10,649 bases of DNA from Legionellales bacterium UBA2469 (GCA_002342175.1 DDPL01000004.1:1-10649); one strand, 5' to 3'; counted from the stretch's first letter, positions 1-7,620 are shown. Notes: generated from the sequence alone by a model not told the origin. Program-made: numbers and translations.

Positions 1-3
1 GAT

Positions 4-390
4 TTATCCATGGGGAGGTTCAGTTTTTGTTTTTTCTCTAAATAATAATTTTTTATGTTTTAAATTTTGCACCAATGCTTTTGAAATTTTCCAATCATCA
101 TCATAAAATTTTATCTCACATAAATTGATGCACTTATCGGCCCTATCAATAATCAGATCAATTTGTGCGCCTGATTCTGTAAAATTTTGTTCCCCTCGAT
201 AACGCCAACTTGATTTTATATCTGCAACCACTGAAAGCTCTAATGATTTTAAAATCTGACGATAATGAATTAAATATGTTTTACCCACGCGTCTTCAACC
301 ATACAAAGCCAAAAAGGCAGGCGTTATATTTTCGTAAACACGATTTAAAATTTCAATTTCTTGCTCTAGTCCTACAATATGTATTGAAAA
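4..390 (-). pseudogene. Decayed AAA-type ATPase with C-terminal PD-(D/E)XK-like domain
   Basis: Read on the minus strand from about 390 down to 4, one frame first gives an N-terminal segment with GLEQEIEILNRVYEN and then ALYG-stop-RRVGKTYLI. This is a Walker A loop of the GRRRVGKT type in which a TGA at 295-297 takes the place of the first Arg. Directly after the P-loop the same frame continues with a C-terminal domain: SSWRYRG, GAQIDLIIDRADKCINLCEIKFY. The acidic D and E-x-K residues fit the nuclease-like fold at the end of this ATPase family. Intact members have several hundred residues between these parts (Walker B, sensor and linker regions), so a large in-frame internal deletion is inferred. 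The product also ends early (TEPPHG, stop at 4-6), short of the usual tail. No convincing start codon is visible before the first segment. The family assignment comes from recognised motifs. The open frame from the GTG at 288 is therefore a remnant, not a gene. Confidence 0.75.
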
Positions 391-552
391 TTCCGAATGA
401 TTTTTTATAAATTATAACCGATATTCGGCACAATATCATAAAAAAACATCGATTGTGCGACTTATCCCTATCTTTGTAATTCATTCTGCAATGTTCATAT
501 TCTTGTGCTTTGACGTCCACCCCGCCCTGAAGAGACGAGAATTACTCTTATC
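391..552. other. Non-coding stretch, nothing identified
   Basis: This AT-rich stretch lies between the ATPase remnant and the doubtful frame at 553. Around 511-540 it holds a short C-rich tract (CCACCCCGCCCTGAAGAG) that stands out from its surroundings. I found no tRNA, no clear promoter and no convincing hairpin terminator. Confidence 0.4.
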
Positions 553-855
553 ATGATACAACTAGAAGTCCAAATGAAAACACCGGGCACTGGCTCCAAT
601 GTTCATCCTGATGAATTTGCAACAGCATTCCCTTCCCCCAACCCTCAAAAAATAACAAATCAAGCTTTCAAGGACCTATTTCAGCGAAATCTAGGTTGGG
701 ATATCACTGTCGCGGTTTACCAGACATTACCAACATGCGGCGAAAAGCCCCTGGATTCATCCGGGTGTTTCAGTAAGTTTGTTTTCACCATACCCCCCCT
801 GAAAATAAAAAAGCAGTCGTGCAAGAAAAATCAAAATCTTGGGAGGATATGTTGA
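553..855 (+). CDS. Doubtful hypothetical frame, possibly a frameshifted remnant
   Basis: This 100-codon open frame starts with ATG and has no recognisable domain. The first 75 or so residues read like ordinary soluble protein (for example NPQKITNQAFKDLFQRN and LGWDITVAVYQTLPT). The last part, after a run of seven C at about 792-798, becomes Lys/Cys-rich and unlikely. One base out of register, the frame covering 777-887 reads smoothly (HHTPPENKKAVVQEKSKSW, then EDMLNVNLKETLMS, then TGA). That suggests a frameshift at the C run in an older gene, or a base error. No Shine-Dalgarno sequence precedes 553. It ends just before comF, but nothing links the two functionally. It could equally be chance open frame in decaying DNA, since the neighbour on the left is clearly broken. 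Confidence 0.2.
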   Translation: MIQLEVQMKTPGTGSNVHPDEFATAFPSPNPQKITNQAFKDLFQRNLGWDITVAVYQTLPTCGEKPLDSSGCFSKFVFTIPPLKIKKQSCKKNQNLGRIC

Positions 856-931
856 ATGTTAATTTAAAAGAAACCTTGATGTCTTGATTTTATGGGCGCA
901 TGATGGATTCACTTTTGAGAACGGAATCATT

Positions 932-1579
932 ATGCTCCCTCGTTATTGCCTTATGTGCCAAATGAACTTTTGCGGCCCATTCCCCCTTTGCAAACTTTGT
1001 ATTCATCGCCTAACTCCGCTTCAAGAGGCCTGTATCACCTGTGGAGAATGGACACGTTTTGACTCTTGTGAAACGTGCACCATTAACGGCACTGATCTCC
1101 ACAGACTCTATGTGCCGTGGACCTATAGCGAACCCCTCAAAACGCTCATTGGGCATTTTAAATTTAAAGATCATTTTTATTTGAGTGATTACTTCGCTGA
1201 TCTCATCCTAACCCACTTGCCTTCCGAGGCATTAAAAACAGAATGCCTCATTCCTGTTCCCTTGCACCCGAAAAAACTTAAAAAACGAGGATTTCATCAA
1301 ACATTGCTCTTAGCCAAAGCATTATCAAAACGTCTCAAGATTCCGGTATCCACAACATATTGCCAAAAAATTAGAGACACCCCCTCACAAATGGCCCTCA
1401 ATCGCAACGAACGTTTATTTAATTTAAAAGATGCTTTTGAATGTTCCCCATTCCCATACCAACACATGACCTTAATTGATGATATCACAACGACAGGCAG
1501 CACCCTAAAAAGTATCGCCCGTCTTTTTCAACAACAAGGTGTAACCACCATTGATGCATGGGCCATTGCAAAAGCTTAA
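932..1579 (+). CDS. comF: ComF family phosphoribosyltransferase-like protein
   Basis: A 215-residue ComF/GntX-type protein. The N-terminus carries the expected Cys pairs of the zinc-binding region (C6, C9, C20, C23, then C34/C37 and C46/C49). The C-terminal half is the phosphoribosyltransferase-like domain: LIPVPLHPKKLKKRGFHQ (about 106-123), RDTPSQMALNRNERLFNLKD (148-167) and the PRPP-loop motif LIDDITTTGSTL (181-192). In naturally competent bacteria ComF acts in the cytoplasm after DNA uptake, and its exact reaction is not settled. I chose the ATG at 932 because it places the first Cys pair at residue 6, as is usual. An in-frame TTG at 884 would add 16 residues with no family support. The upstream Shine-Dalgarno is weak. 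The stop TAA overlaps the stop of the convergent gene. In many gammaproteobacteria comF sits beside the biotin genes; here it is about 6 kb from them. Confidence 0.9.
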   Translation: MLPRYCLMCQMNFCGPFPLCKLCIHRLTPLQEACITCGEWTRFDSCETCTINGTDLHRLYVPWTYSEPLKTLIGHFKFKDHFYLSDYFADLILTHLPSEALKTECLIPVPLHPKKLKKRGFHQTLLLAKALSKRLKIPVSTTYCQKIRDTPSQMALNRNERLFNLKDAFECSPFPYQHMTLIDDITTTGSTLKSIARLFQQQGVTTIDAWAIAKA

Positions 1580-3312
1580 AGACGCTGAAACCACATTTCT
1601 AATGAACCCAACAACCACAAGGGATTAAAACCCAAAGGTGTAAAATGTGCATTTGGTAAATCAAGTAATTGTTGAATGGCAGATCGCTGAAATATCCCTC
1701 TTTCCATACATGATTGAGAATTTAAAACGTCTCGAATCATAGTGTACAATGGCTCTTCGATAAATTTTAATATAGGAACGGGGAAATAACCTTTGGGACG
1801 ATGAATAAATTGTTGAGGGAAATAGGCTTCCGATAATTTTTTAAGCGGCCATTTGCCGTTGGATTGCATTTTAATGCTTGTCGGAATTCGCATGCCTTGC
1901 TCGATGACATGGTGGCATAAAAAAGGCACCCTGGCCTCGACGCCCCATGACATGGTCATGTTATCCACGCGTCGCACCGGATCATCAACAATCAATTGTG
2001 AAATGTCGTGGCGTAAAAAAGAATACATAAACTCATCATCAAGCAAAGCAGACGCTATCCATTCCGATGTGACATCTTGTACCGGTGTCCATAATGGATT
2101 GAGCAGTTGGCTTAAACTTTCTTTTGAAAATTCAAAATAATGAGATTTGACACGCTCTAAAGCCGAACCACGTGCTGATTGCATATTGGCATAAAAACGG
2201 TAGCCACCTAAAAGCTCATCAGCACCTTGTCCTGACAGAACAACTTTAAGGCCTGCATTTTTAACCATTTCCGCCAATAAATAAAACCCTATTGCATCTT
2301 GGCTTTGTAAGGGTTCTGACATCGATTGAACCACCTCTTGCAATCGTTCCAAAAACATATGGTTTGGAACCATAAAACGCTGGTGCCTGGTTTGAAATTG
2401 TTCTGCCACCCAATTTGAGTACTGAAACTCATCCCCTGACTCAAGCGGATGACTCTCAAAACCAATGGTAAATGTTGGTATCTCTGTTACACCATGTTCA
2501 TGTAAAATAGCCACCATATAACTTGAATCAAGGCCCCCCGATAACAATACCCCCACAGGCACATCTGACACTTCATATTCTCGAATAATTGCAGCATCCA
2601 ATGTGCTTTTAAATGCGTTAAAATCGAATATTTCATCTTGTGGACGCTTAGCAATTTGCCAATACACATGGGGCCCCATTTGTTGGCCTTTTGCATCAAT
2701 TCGCATCCAAGAAGCAGGCGGCAACTTCGCAATATGTTTCAAAATGGTATTTGGCGCAGGAACAGCGCCATGTAACATAAAAAAATGATGCAAACCGATG
2801 GGGCTGATGGTTTTATCTATCCCTGATGCAAGGAGTGCTTGTGTCGTCGATGCAAAACGAAAAGCTTGTCCATCAAATGCATAATAAAGCGGTTTAATAC
2901 CTGTACGGTCACGTGCCAAAAATAAACTTTGCTGCCGCTTATCCCAAATCGCAAAGGCAAACATGCCATCGAATCGATGAACACAATCTTCTTTCCATGC
3001 CTGGTAAGCCTTGAGAAGAACCTCCGTATCACCTTCGGTACGAAAAGTATATCCTAAACCCTTAAGCTCTTTTTTTAATGCGGGATAATTATAAAGGGTA
3101 CCATTAAAAACCAATATCAACTCATCATCGATAAAAGGCTGGTTGGATTGCGCCAAAGGATCTATAACAGCAAGACGTTGATGTCCCAGTGCCACATGCT
3201 CATCTTGCCAAATGCCTTTCCCATTGGGACCTCGACGTTCTAGATGTGGTAACATATTTGCCACATTTGCTAGGTGTCCGTCCCATCGTATTTCACCGCA
3301 AATCCCACACAT
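1576..3312 (-). CDS. Asparagine synthase family amidotransferase, N-acetylglutaminylglutamine amidotransferase-like
   Basis: A 578-residue class II glutamine amidotransferase fused to an asparagine-synthase ATP-pyrophosphatase domain. The N-terminal nucleophile is Cys2 (MCGICGEIRWDG), with R46 (GHQRLAVID), N70-G71 (VFNGTLYNY) and D95 (GDTEVLLKAY) completing the glutaminase site. The synthetase domain has the PP-loop LLSGGLDSS (256-264), SGQGADELLGGY (360-371) and RVDNMTMSWGVEARVPFL (448-465). MCGICGEIR, VPAPNTIL, the QGADE context, RVDNMTM and RPKGYFPVPILKF (505-517) resemble the enzymes that amidate N-acetylglutaminylglutamine, a dipeptide osmoprotectant, more than housekeeping AsnB. Glutamine supplies the ammonia and ATP activates the acceptor carboxylate. 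No ligase or peptidase partner gene is nearby, so plain asparagine synthesis remains possible. The start ATG has a good Shine-Dalgarno (AGGAAGGA) upstream. It is convergent with comF and divergent from the gene at 3423. Confidence 0.88.
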   Translation of the reverse strand: MCGICGEIRWDGHLANVANMLPHLERRGPNGKGIWQDEHVALGHQRLAVIDPLAQSNQPFIDDELILVFNGTLYNYPALKKELKGLGYTFRTEGDTEVLLKAYQAWKEDCVHRFDGMFAFAIWDKRQQSLFLARDRTGIKPLYYAFDGQAFRFASTTQALLASGIDKTISPIGLHHFFMLHGAVPAPNTILKHIAKLPPASWMRIDAKGQQMGPHVYWQIAKRPQDEIFDFNAFKSTLDAAIIREYEVSDVPVGVLLSGGLDSSYMVAILHEHGVTEIPTFTIGFESHPLESGDEFQYSNWVAEQFQTRHQRFMVPNHMFLERLQEVVQSMSEPLQSQDAIGFYLLAEMVKNAGLKVVLSGQGADELLGGYRFYANMQSARGSALERVKSHYFEFSKESLSQLLNPLWTPVQDVTSEWIASALLDDEFMYSFLRHDISQLIVDDPVRRVDNMTMSWGVEARVPFLCHHVIEQGMRIPTSIKMQSNGKWPLKKLSEAYFPQQFIHRPKGYFPVPILKFIEEPLYTMIRDVLNSQSCMERGIFQRSAIQQLLDLPNAHFTPLGFNPLWLLGSLEMWFQRL

Positions 3313-3422
3313 GTCTTATTCCTTCCTGGGTACATTTATCCATTATGGCTTAAATTGAAAATCTCATAAAGTTTTTCAAATCAAAGCCGTTAAACACATT
3401 ATGAGCATAATGGAGTTACATC
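3313..3422. promoter_or_regulatory. Divergent intergenic control region
   Basis: A 110-bp AT-rich spacer lies between the start codons of the minus-strand amidotransferase and the plus-strand 96-residue gene, so promoters in both directions should be here. I see ribosome binding sites on both sides: GGAG at 3412-3415 for the plus gene, and AGGAAGGA complementary to the tract near 3320-3327 for the minus gene. No -35/-10 pair is close enough to consensus to name. Confidence 0.4.
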
Positions 3423-3713
3423 ATGGAAATTATCTTACATGGTCAACAAGATTGGAAAAAAACCAAAGATAGCCTCCTTGAGATCATACAAATGTTGCAC
3501 GATAAATATCATATCGAGCATTTAAAAGAGATTCATTTATCTCTCACGCTGGTTGACCAACAAGGCTTTGATGTCGAACTGATTGACTCAGAAACTCAAC
3601 AAGCCTATCGCATCCTCGAAGTGTTTCGCAATAACCAAGAATACTTGCGTATCAAACAATCAACACCATTAACACTAATCGTTGATAACACCAAAAATTC
3701 AAAAAAAATCTAG
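3423..3713 (+). CDS. Hypothetical 96-residue protein
   Basis: I do not recognise this gene. The ATG is preceded by GGAG seven bases upstream (3412-3415), which makes translation likely. The product has no signal peptide or membrane segment. It appears to begin with a short strand (MEIILHG), followed by an amphipathic helix (about 12-35), a strand (EIHLSLTLVD), an acidic stretch around VELIDSETQQ, and a second strand/helix region ending in a basic, Asn/Lys-rich tail (NTKNSKKI). This alpha/beta layout and size could suit a small adaptor or chaperone, but nothing shows that directly. The large unknown gene begins 69 bases downstream on the same strand, so co-transcription is possible. It was compared with ribosome-hibernation factors of similar size and lacks their conserved pattern. 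Confidence 0.65.
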   Translation: MEIILHGQQDWKKTKDSLLEIIQMLHDKYHIEHLKEIHLSLTLVDQQGFDVELIDSETQQAYRILEVFRNNQEYLRIKQSTPLTLIVDNTKNSKKI

Positions 3714-3782
3714 CTTTTTCAATGCGTTGCACATTTCATTAAACCATGACAAGATAAATCATCGCCCTACTCGAAGAGTCGT

Positions 3783-6269
3783 ATGATGAACAATCCAAAT
3801 GCTTCTGAAATTTCCTTGCGTCGCGCGGTTGCTATTGGCTCAAAACAAGCTGATCCCATTTCTGCTATCCGTGATGCGGCAAACAGTCAATTAGATATTC
3901 TCCAACAAGCAGGAGGTGCACTTGGTGGCTTTGATACCAAAAGTCTACAGGCCGATGCTATTGGGTTAGCCGTGCAAGGTCTTGGTATTGCTTATCATGT
4001 ATTGTCCATGAAAAGCCTTGAAAGCAAGATGAAACGCCAACAATTTGCTCAAGAATGTTGCAATCATCTCGCCACATTTACCCTCAATCTTGAAAAAGAA
4101 AAATATGATTTCTACAACGAAGAAAAAGCTATACAAGCGTTTATCAATTTATCCAATCAAGAATATACATCTCTTTATGCATATTTAGGCATTCAAGAGC
4201 AGGTCGAAGATAAAATTCATCAATATTCCATATTACCCTATTATCGAATGAGCCAATCCTTAGAACAAAAAAATTTAGCCTCAACGCGTATTGATGAACA
4301 CCAACAATCGATTTTTTTATTGCTAAAAACAGGCCTGCCCAATAAGATTTACTACGACCGCTTTCAACAATCTTCCAAAATTGCATTACAACTTGAGGGT
4401 GTTATCTCGGGAGATAACTATCTCAATCATTATCGAGCGCCACTTTTTATCATCAATGCGATAGCCAATTTATTATGGAACCTACAACATCCGGTGCACA
4501 ATGATACCGGTATTTTATTACCTTTGAGCCGATGTATTGAAAAATGCATTCAAGCTGATCTTTATATCAATCATTTAATTGACAATCCCTTGATAAAAAA
4601 CATCGACAGTGAAAATATTCTTAAGCACTTTTTTATTAAAGTGAACATCTATGTTGAAAACCTAAAAAAAACCTTTGAAGAGCAATTGACCAATCAAGTA
4701 AATCTGAATGATGTAAGCTCAAGCATGCACCATGCTTTACGCATCATGGCAGAAAAAATCATGGAACTGATTTATCACGATAAATTTGCCGCACATCGTC
4801 TTATTGATAAATTTATGTTTATTGGGCAATTGATTTTAAAAGATTCGAATTCAAATCTCATTGAAAAAGTTTATCCACAGTTGCCCACCAAAAATATCCC
4901 TGTACTGAATACACATCCTTGCACGCTTACTGATTTTATCATTCTATTTTTACATGATTCACCCAACATGCGTCTTCATCGAATCAAAAAACTTAAAAAA
5001 AGTAAAAGTGAATTATTACTGTCTTTGGGTGAGACTTTAGAAGAAATCAATGCAACTTTTATCCTACCCTTTGAACATATTGCCAGCAAGCATGCGCCCC
5101 AAGACGTCGAAAAACTTTGGGATAAAAGTGATACCTTCTTATGGATTGCCAAAAACTTTATAGCATTTATGACCATGATTATGGAATGTTACACCATATT
5201 TGATGATACGCGCTCAAAAAGTTTTGCACATTACGACACATCCATGACGGATAAACAACAAAGAGACATCATTTTAAAAAGAGCCTCAAGCAAAGCAGCT
5301 GATTCATATTATCTTTGGTCATTATCCATCTTTTTAGCCAATCAAAGTCAAGCGGCTCACAATTTTGATCAATTGCTTTATGAACAAAGCAAAATGCTGA
5401 TGATGACCGATTTACTTGATAATCTTGGCAATATCATTCTAGAAAATCGCATTTTTTTACAACAACCTGAATTTCAAAAAATGCTGATGGATTGTCTAAA
5501 AAAGATTTTAAAAGAATATCAAAGTTTTAATGTGATGCTCAATAAAATCGAAAATGCCATGAACAATAGTGAAACCATACTTCGGCATGAAAAACGCATC
5601 CTTCAACCGATGCTCGACGATTTAGAATCCACTTTAGATTCAATTCAAGAGTCCATTAAATTTTTGAATCAAGTGATTGGACATCAAGATTTTACTGCTC
5701 AACAACAACAACTCATGTTGGCCAAAACCGCCAACGTAAAAGCACAATTTGCGAACATTTTTCAAGGCCAGTTTAATATCCCCATAATTGAATTATCCAA
5801 TACACCTCCACCTGAAACCCAAGCAGTATTTGATGGACCATCTGCTGCGATGGCTTTGGGGCATTTGGCAGAAAAATGTTATGTAAATCTCTCAAGCTAT
5901 TTTAACAATCAAGATACGAAAGGTTTATTTTTACAACAAATCATCGATACCATGAATGACCGAGAAACCATCGATGAGGACACTGCAAAACACTATTTTT
6001 TAGAGTTGCTTCGCATGACAGCAACACCTAGAAAATCCTGGTTTTTTCAGGCTGAATATGGCAAAACCCGTTCTGCAAAAATCTTAATTGATGCTGTGCT
6101 CGATCCTGTCTTTAATCATACCTTTCCGATTGCCAAAATGTTATTTCCAAAATGTAGCGATATTCAAACCCTAACGGACGATATCGTTCTAGAAAAGATT
6201 CGTCAGTTGAAGACAGAACGCAAATGGGACGATACAGTTTCAGAAGACATGTTAGCAAAACCGGCATAG
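3783..6269 (+). CDS. Large helical protein of unknown function (828 residues)
   Basis: I recognise no domain or catalytic motif in this protein. It starts with tandem ATGs (3783 and 3786) behind a weak GAAGAG site, and the uninterrupted frame with biased codon use argues strongly for a real gene. Predicted by eye, it is almost wholly alpha-helical. There is a Gly/Ala-rich segment at about 42-73 (QAGGALGGF, ADAIGLAVQGLGIAYHVL), long amphipathic helices throughout, and a hydrophobic stretch at about 450-472 (FLWIAKNFIAFMTMIMECYTIF) that is borderline for a membrane segment. A coiled-coil-like region lies at about 580-660 (LNKIENAMNN, ILQPMLDDLESTLDSIQESI, then Gln-rich TAQQQQLMLAK). No signal peptide is visible. 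Size, helical build and lack of known domains resemble type IV-secreted effectors of Legionellales, but the C-terminus (KWDDTVSEDMLAKPA) has only a weak acidic patch. A cytoplasmic scaffold is equally possible. Confidence 0.85.
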   Translation: MMNNPNASEISLRRAVAIGSKQADPISAIRDAANSQLDILQQAGGALGGFDTKSLQADAIGLAVQGLGIAYHVLSMKSLESKMKRQQFAQECCNHLATFTLNLEKEKYDFYNEEKAIQAFINLSNQEYTSLYAYLGIQEQVEDKIHQYSILPYYRMSQSLEQKNLASTRIDEHQQSIFLLLKTGLPNKIYYDRFQQSSKIALQLEGVISGDNYLNHYRAPLFIINAIANLLWNLQHPVHNDTGILLPLSRCIEKCIQADLYINHLIDNPLIKNIDSENILKHFFIKVNIYVENLKKTFEEQLTNQVNLNDVSSSMHHALRIMAEKIMELIYHDKFAAHRLIDKFMFIGQLILKDSNSNLIEKVYPQLPTKNIPVLNTHPCTLTDFIILFLHDSPNMRLHRIKKLKKSKSELLLSLGETLEEINATFILPFEHIASKHAPQDVEKLWDKSDTFLWIAKNFIAFMTMIMECYTIFDDTRSKSFAHYDTSMTDKQQRDIILKRASSKAADSYYLWSLSIFLANQSQAAHNFDQLLYEQSKMLMMTDLLDNLGNIILENRIFLQQPEFQKMLMDCLKKILKEYQSFNVMLNKIENAMNNSETILRHEKRILQPMLDDLESTLDSIQESIKFLNQVIGHQDFTAQQQQLMLAKTANVKAQFANIFQGQFNIPIIELSNTPPPETQAVFDGPSAAMALGHLAEKCYVNLSSYFNNQDTKGLFLQQIIDTMNDRETIDEDTAKHYFLELLRMTATPRKSWFFQAEYGKTRSAKILIDAVLDPVFNHTFPIAKMLFPKCSDIQTLTDDIVLEKIRQLKTERKWDDTVSEDMLAKPA

Positions 6270-6344
6270 ACAAAAAACTGTTCTGTTTTTTAGCAAAAGG
6301 ACTACCGAAACCCTGATGAATACGTTAAAATAACTTTTTTCATT

Positions 6345-6351
6345 GACGGGG
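6345..6351 (+). promoter_or_regulatory. Ribosome binding site bearing on the hemA start
   Basis: The tract GACGGGG ends at 6351. It sits only one base from the TTG at 6353 but seven bases from the in-frame TTG at 6359. Spacing therefore favours the shorter hemA product, beginning MFVVCGLN. Both candidate starts are TTG, and no ATG or GTG lies in frame nearby. Confidence 0.4.
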
Positions 6352-6352
6352 T

Positions 6353-7591
6353 TTGATTTTGTTCGTTGTTTGCGGCTTAAATCAACAAACACCTTTAGCT
6401 TATCGTGAACAAATTGCTTTTCATCATACGCTAGCCTGCCAACTCCAAGGCCTTCCAGGCATATTGGAATGTGTTGCGTTATCCACTTGCAATCGGACTG
6501 AAATCTATGCCTACGTCAACGATTTAGACTCACTTCATAACTGGTGGAAAAACCACCATTTTCAAATTTGGTCACAAATTGAGTCTTACTTTTACTGTTA
6601 TACTGGCGATGATGCGCTACGTCATGCCATATCCGTTGCTTGTGGCTTGGACTCAATGTTAATTGGTGAACCTCAAATCTTAGGGCAGCTGAAAATAGCC
6701 TATCAACAAGCCCTTGACTATCGAACCGTGAGCACCCATTTACAACCTTGGTTTGACTATATTTTTCATGTCACTAAAAAGATTCGGAATCAAAGTGGTA
6801 TTAGTAAGCACCCTATCTCGGTTGCCTCTGTTGCAGTAGACTGTATACAAAAACATTTTGATAATGTTTCAGATAAGAAAGCGCTGATTATTGGTTCTGG
6901 TGATACCGCTCGACTTGCAGCTATTCATTTACAAGAAAAAGGTTGTCATCAATTTTCCGTCACCAGTCGCCACATTGAGCATGCACAAAAACTAGCACAA
7001 GAACTGCAAGGGGATGCTTTTGTGGTTACTGCATTACAAGACCATCTCCACGAAGTGGATATCGTTGTCACGGCAACCAGCTGCCCACTTCCCTTCATCT
7101 CTCGACAAACCATGGAGCACACTTTAGCGCAACGCAAACAATCCCCCATGGTATTAATTGATTTAGCCGTTCCTCGCGATATTGAACCTGATGTGGCAAC
7201 ACTTTCTAATATTGTTTTAATCAATATTGACCATTTGCAACAAATACAAGCGCATCACCAAGCTGAACGTTTACGAGCTGCAGAAATCGCACAAACCATG
7301 GTCGAAGATGCCATCTTCCAGTTTCATAAAAAACATCGCGCCCTCAAGGCTCAGCATATGATTTGTCATTATCGAGATTTGATGAAAAATATTGCCCAGT
7401 CTGAAGTCCAGCGTGCACACCAAAAATTAGAAGCCGGACATTGTCAATTTCAAGTCGTCAATGAACTCTCAGAGCGTCTAATTCAAAAATTGATGCACTA
7501 TCCTACTGTTGGCATGCAACAAGCAGCAAGCGATGAACGCCACGATATCCTGGAATTCGCGCAATATTTATTTCGCCATCCTCACACTTAA
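6353..7591 (+). CDS. hemA: Glutamyl-tRNA reductase
   Basis: This enzyme makes glutamate-1-semialdehyde from glutamyl-tRNA(Glu) with NADPH, the first committed step of the C5 route to heme and other tetrapyrroles. At 412 residues it has normal length. Landmarks are the N-terminal CGLNQQTPLAYRE, catalytic Cys46 in ALSTCNRTEIY, GLDSMLIGEPQILGQLK (98-114), the NADPH-binding loop LIIGSGDTARLAA (178-190), LIDLAVPRDIEPD (268-280) and the C-terminal helical dimerisation part with NELSERLIQKLMHYPT (370-385). The start is uncertain. I give the TTG at 6353, but the TTG at 6359 is better spaced from the ribosome binding tract and would remove only two residues. A TTG start may keep expression low, fitting a tightly controlled enzyme. 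In many gammaproteobacteria prfA follows hemA; here the next gene is convergent bioA, 29 bases away. Confidence 0.96.
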   Translation: MILFVVCGLNQQTPLAYREQIAFHHTLACQLQGLPGILECVALSTCNRTEIYAYVNDLDSLHNWWKNHHFQIWSQIESYFYCYTGDDALRHAISVACGLDSMLIGEPQILGQLKIAYQQALDYRTVSTHLQPWFDYIFHVTKKIRNQSGISKHPISVASVAVDCIQKHFDNVSDKKALIIGSGDTARLAAIHLQEKGCHQFSVTSRHIEHAQKLAQELQGDAFVVTALQDHLHEVDIVVTATSCPLPFISRQTMEHTLAQRKQSPMVLIDLAVPRDIEPDVATLSNIVLINIDHLQQIQAHHQAERLRAAEIAQTMVEDAIFQFHKKHRALKAQHMICHYRDLMKNIAQSEVQRAHQKLEAGHCQFQVVNELSERLIQKLMHYPTVGMQQAASDERHDILEFAQYLFRHPHT

Positions 7592-7620
7592 TGCACAATC
7601 CAAAATAAATGATTTTTTTT

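Noticed and set aside
511..540. C-rich tract CCACCCCGCCCTGAAGAG followed by ACGAG, recalling the hairpin ends of IS200/IS605-type elements
   Set aside because: The second arm is a poor complement (only CGTC/GACG pairs well), and there is no transposase or TnpB fragment nearby, so a mobile-element end cannot be supported.
714..720. GGTTTAC, half of a BirA-type biotin operator
   Set aside because: No matching inverted half-site lies at the right distance and no bio gene starts here. The real operon start is outside the window.
884..931. TTG at 884 as the start of comF
   Set aside because: It would add 16 residues ahead of the usual N-terminus, with no good ribosome binding site. The ATG at 932 puts the Cys pairs in the expected place.
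3423..3713. Ribosome hibernation factor (HPF/RaiA) for the 96-residue protein
   Set aside because: Size is similar, but the conserved basic helix pattern and typical N-terminal motif are missing.
6271..6292. Inverted repeat AAAAAAC/GTTTTTT after the 828-residue gene, as a possible terminator
   Set aside because: The stem has a single G-C pair and there is no separate T run after it, so it is too weak to call a rho-independent terminator.
6949..7224. Antisense open frame inside hemA, and similar ones inside the amidotransferase and the 828-residue gene
   Set aside because: They lie opposite clearly coding sequence, lack ribosome binding sites and give Cys/Ser-rich or otherwise unnatural proteins.
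7592..7620. AAAATAAATGATTTTTTTT between hemA and bioA as a bidirectional terminator
   Set aside because: The pairing is A/T only and imperfect. It may end transcripts through the T run, but no GC stem supports it.
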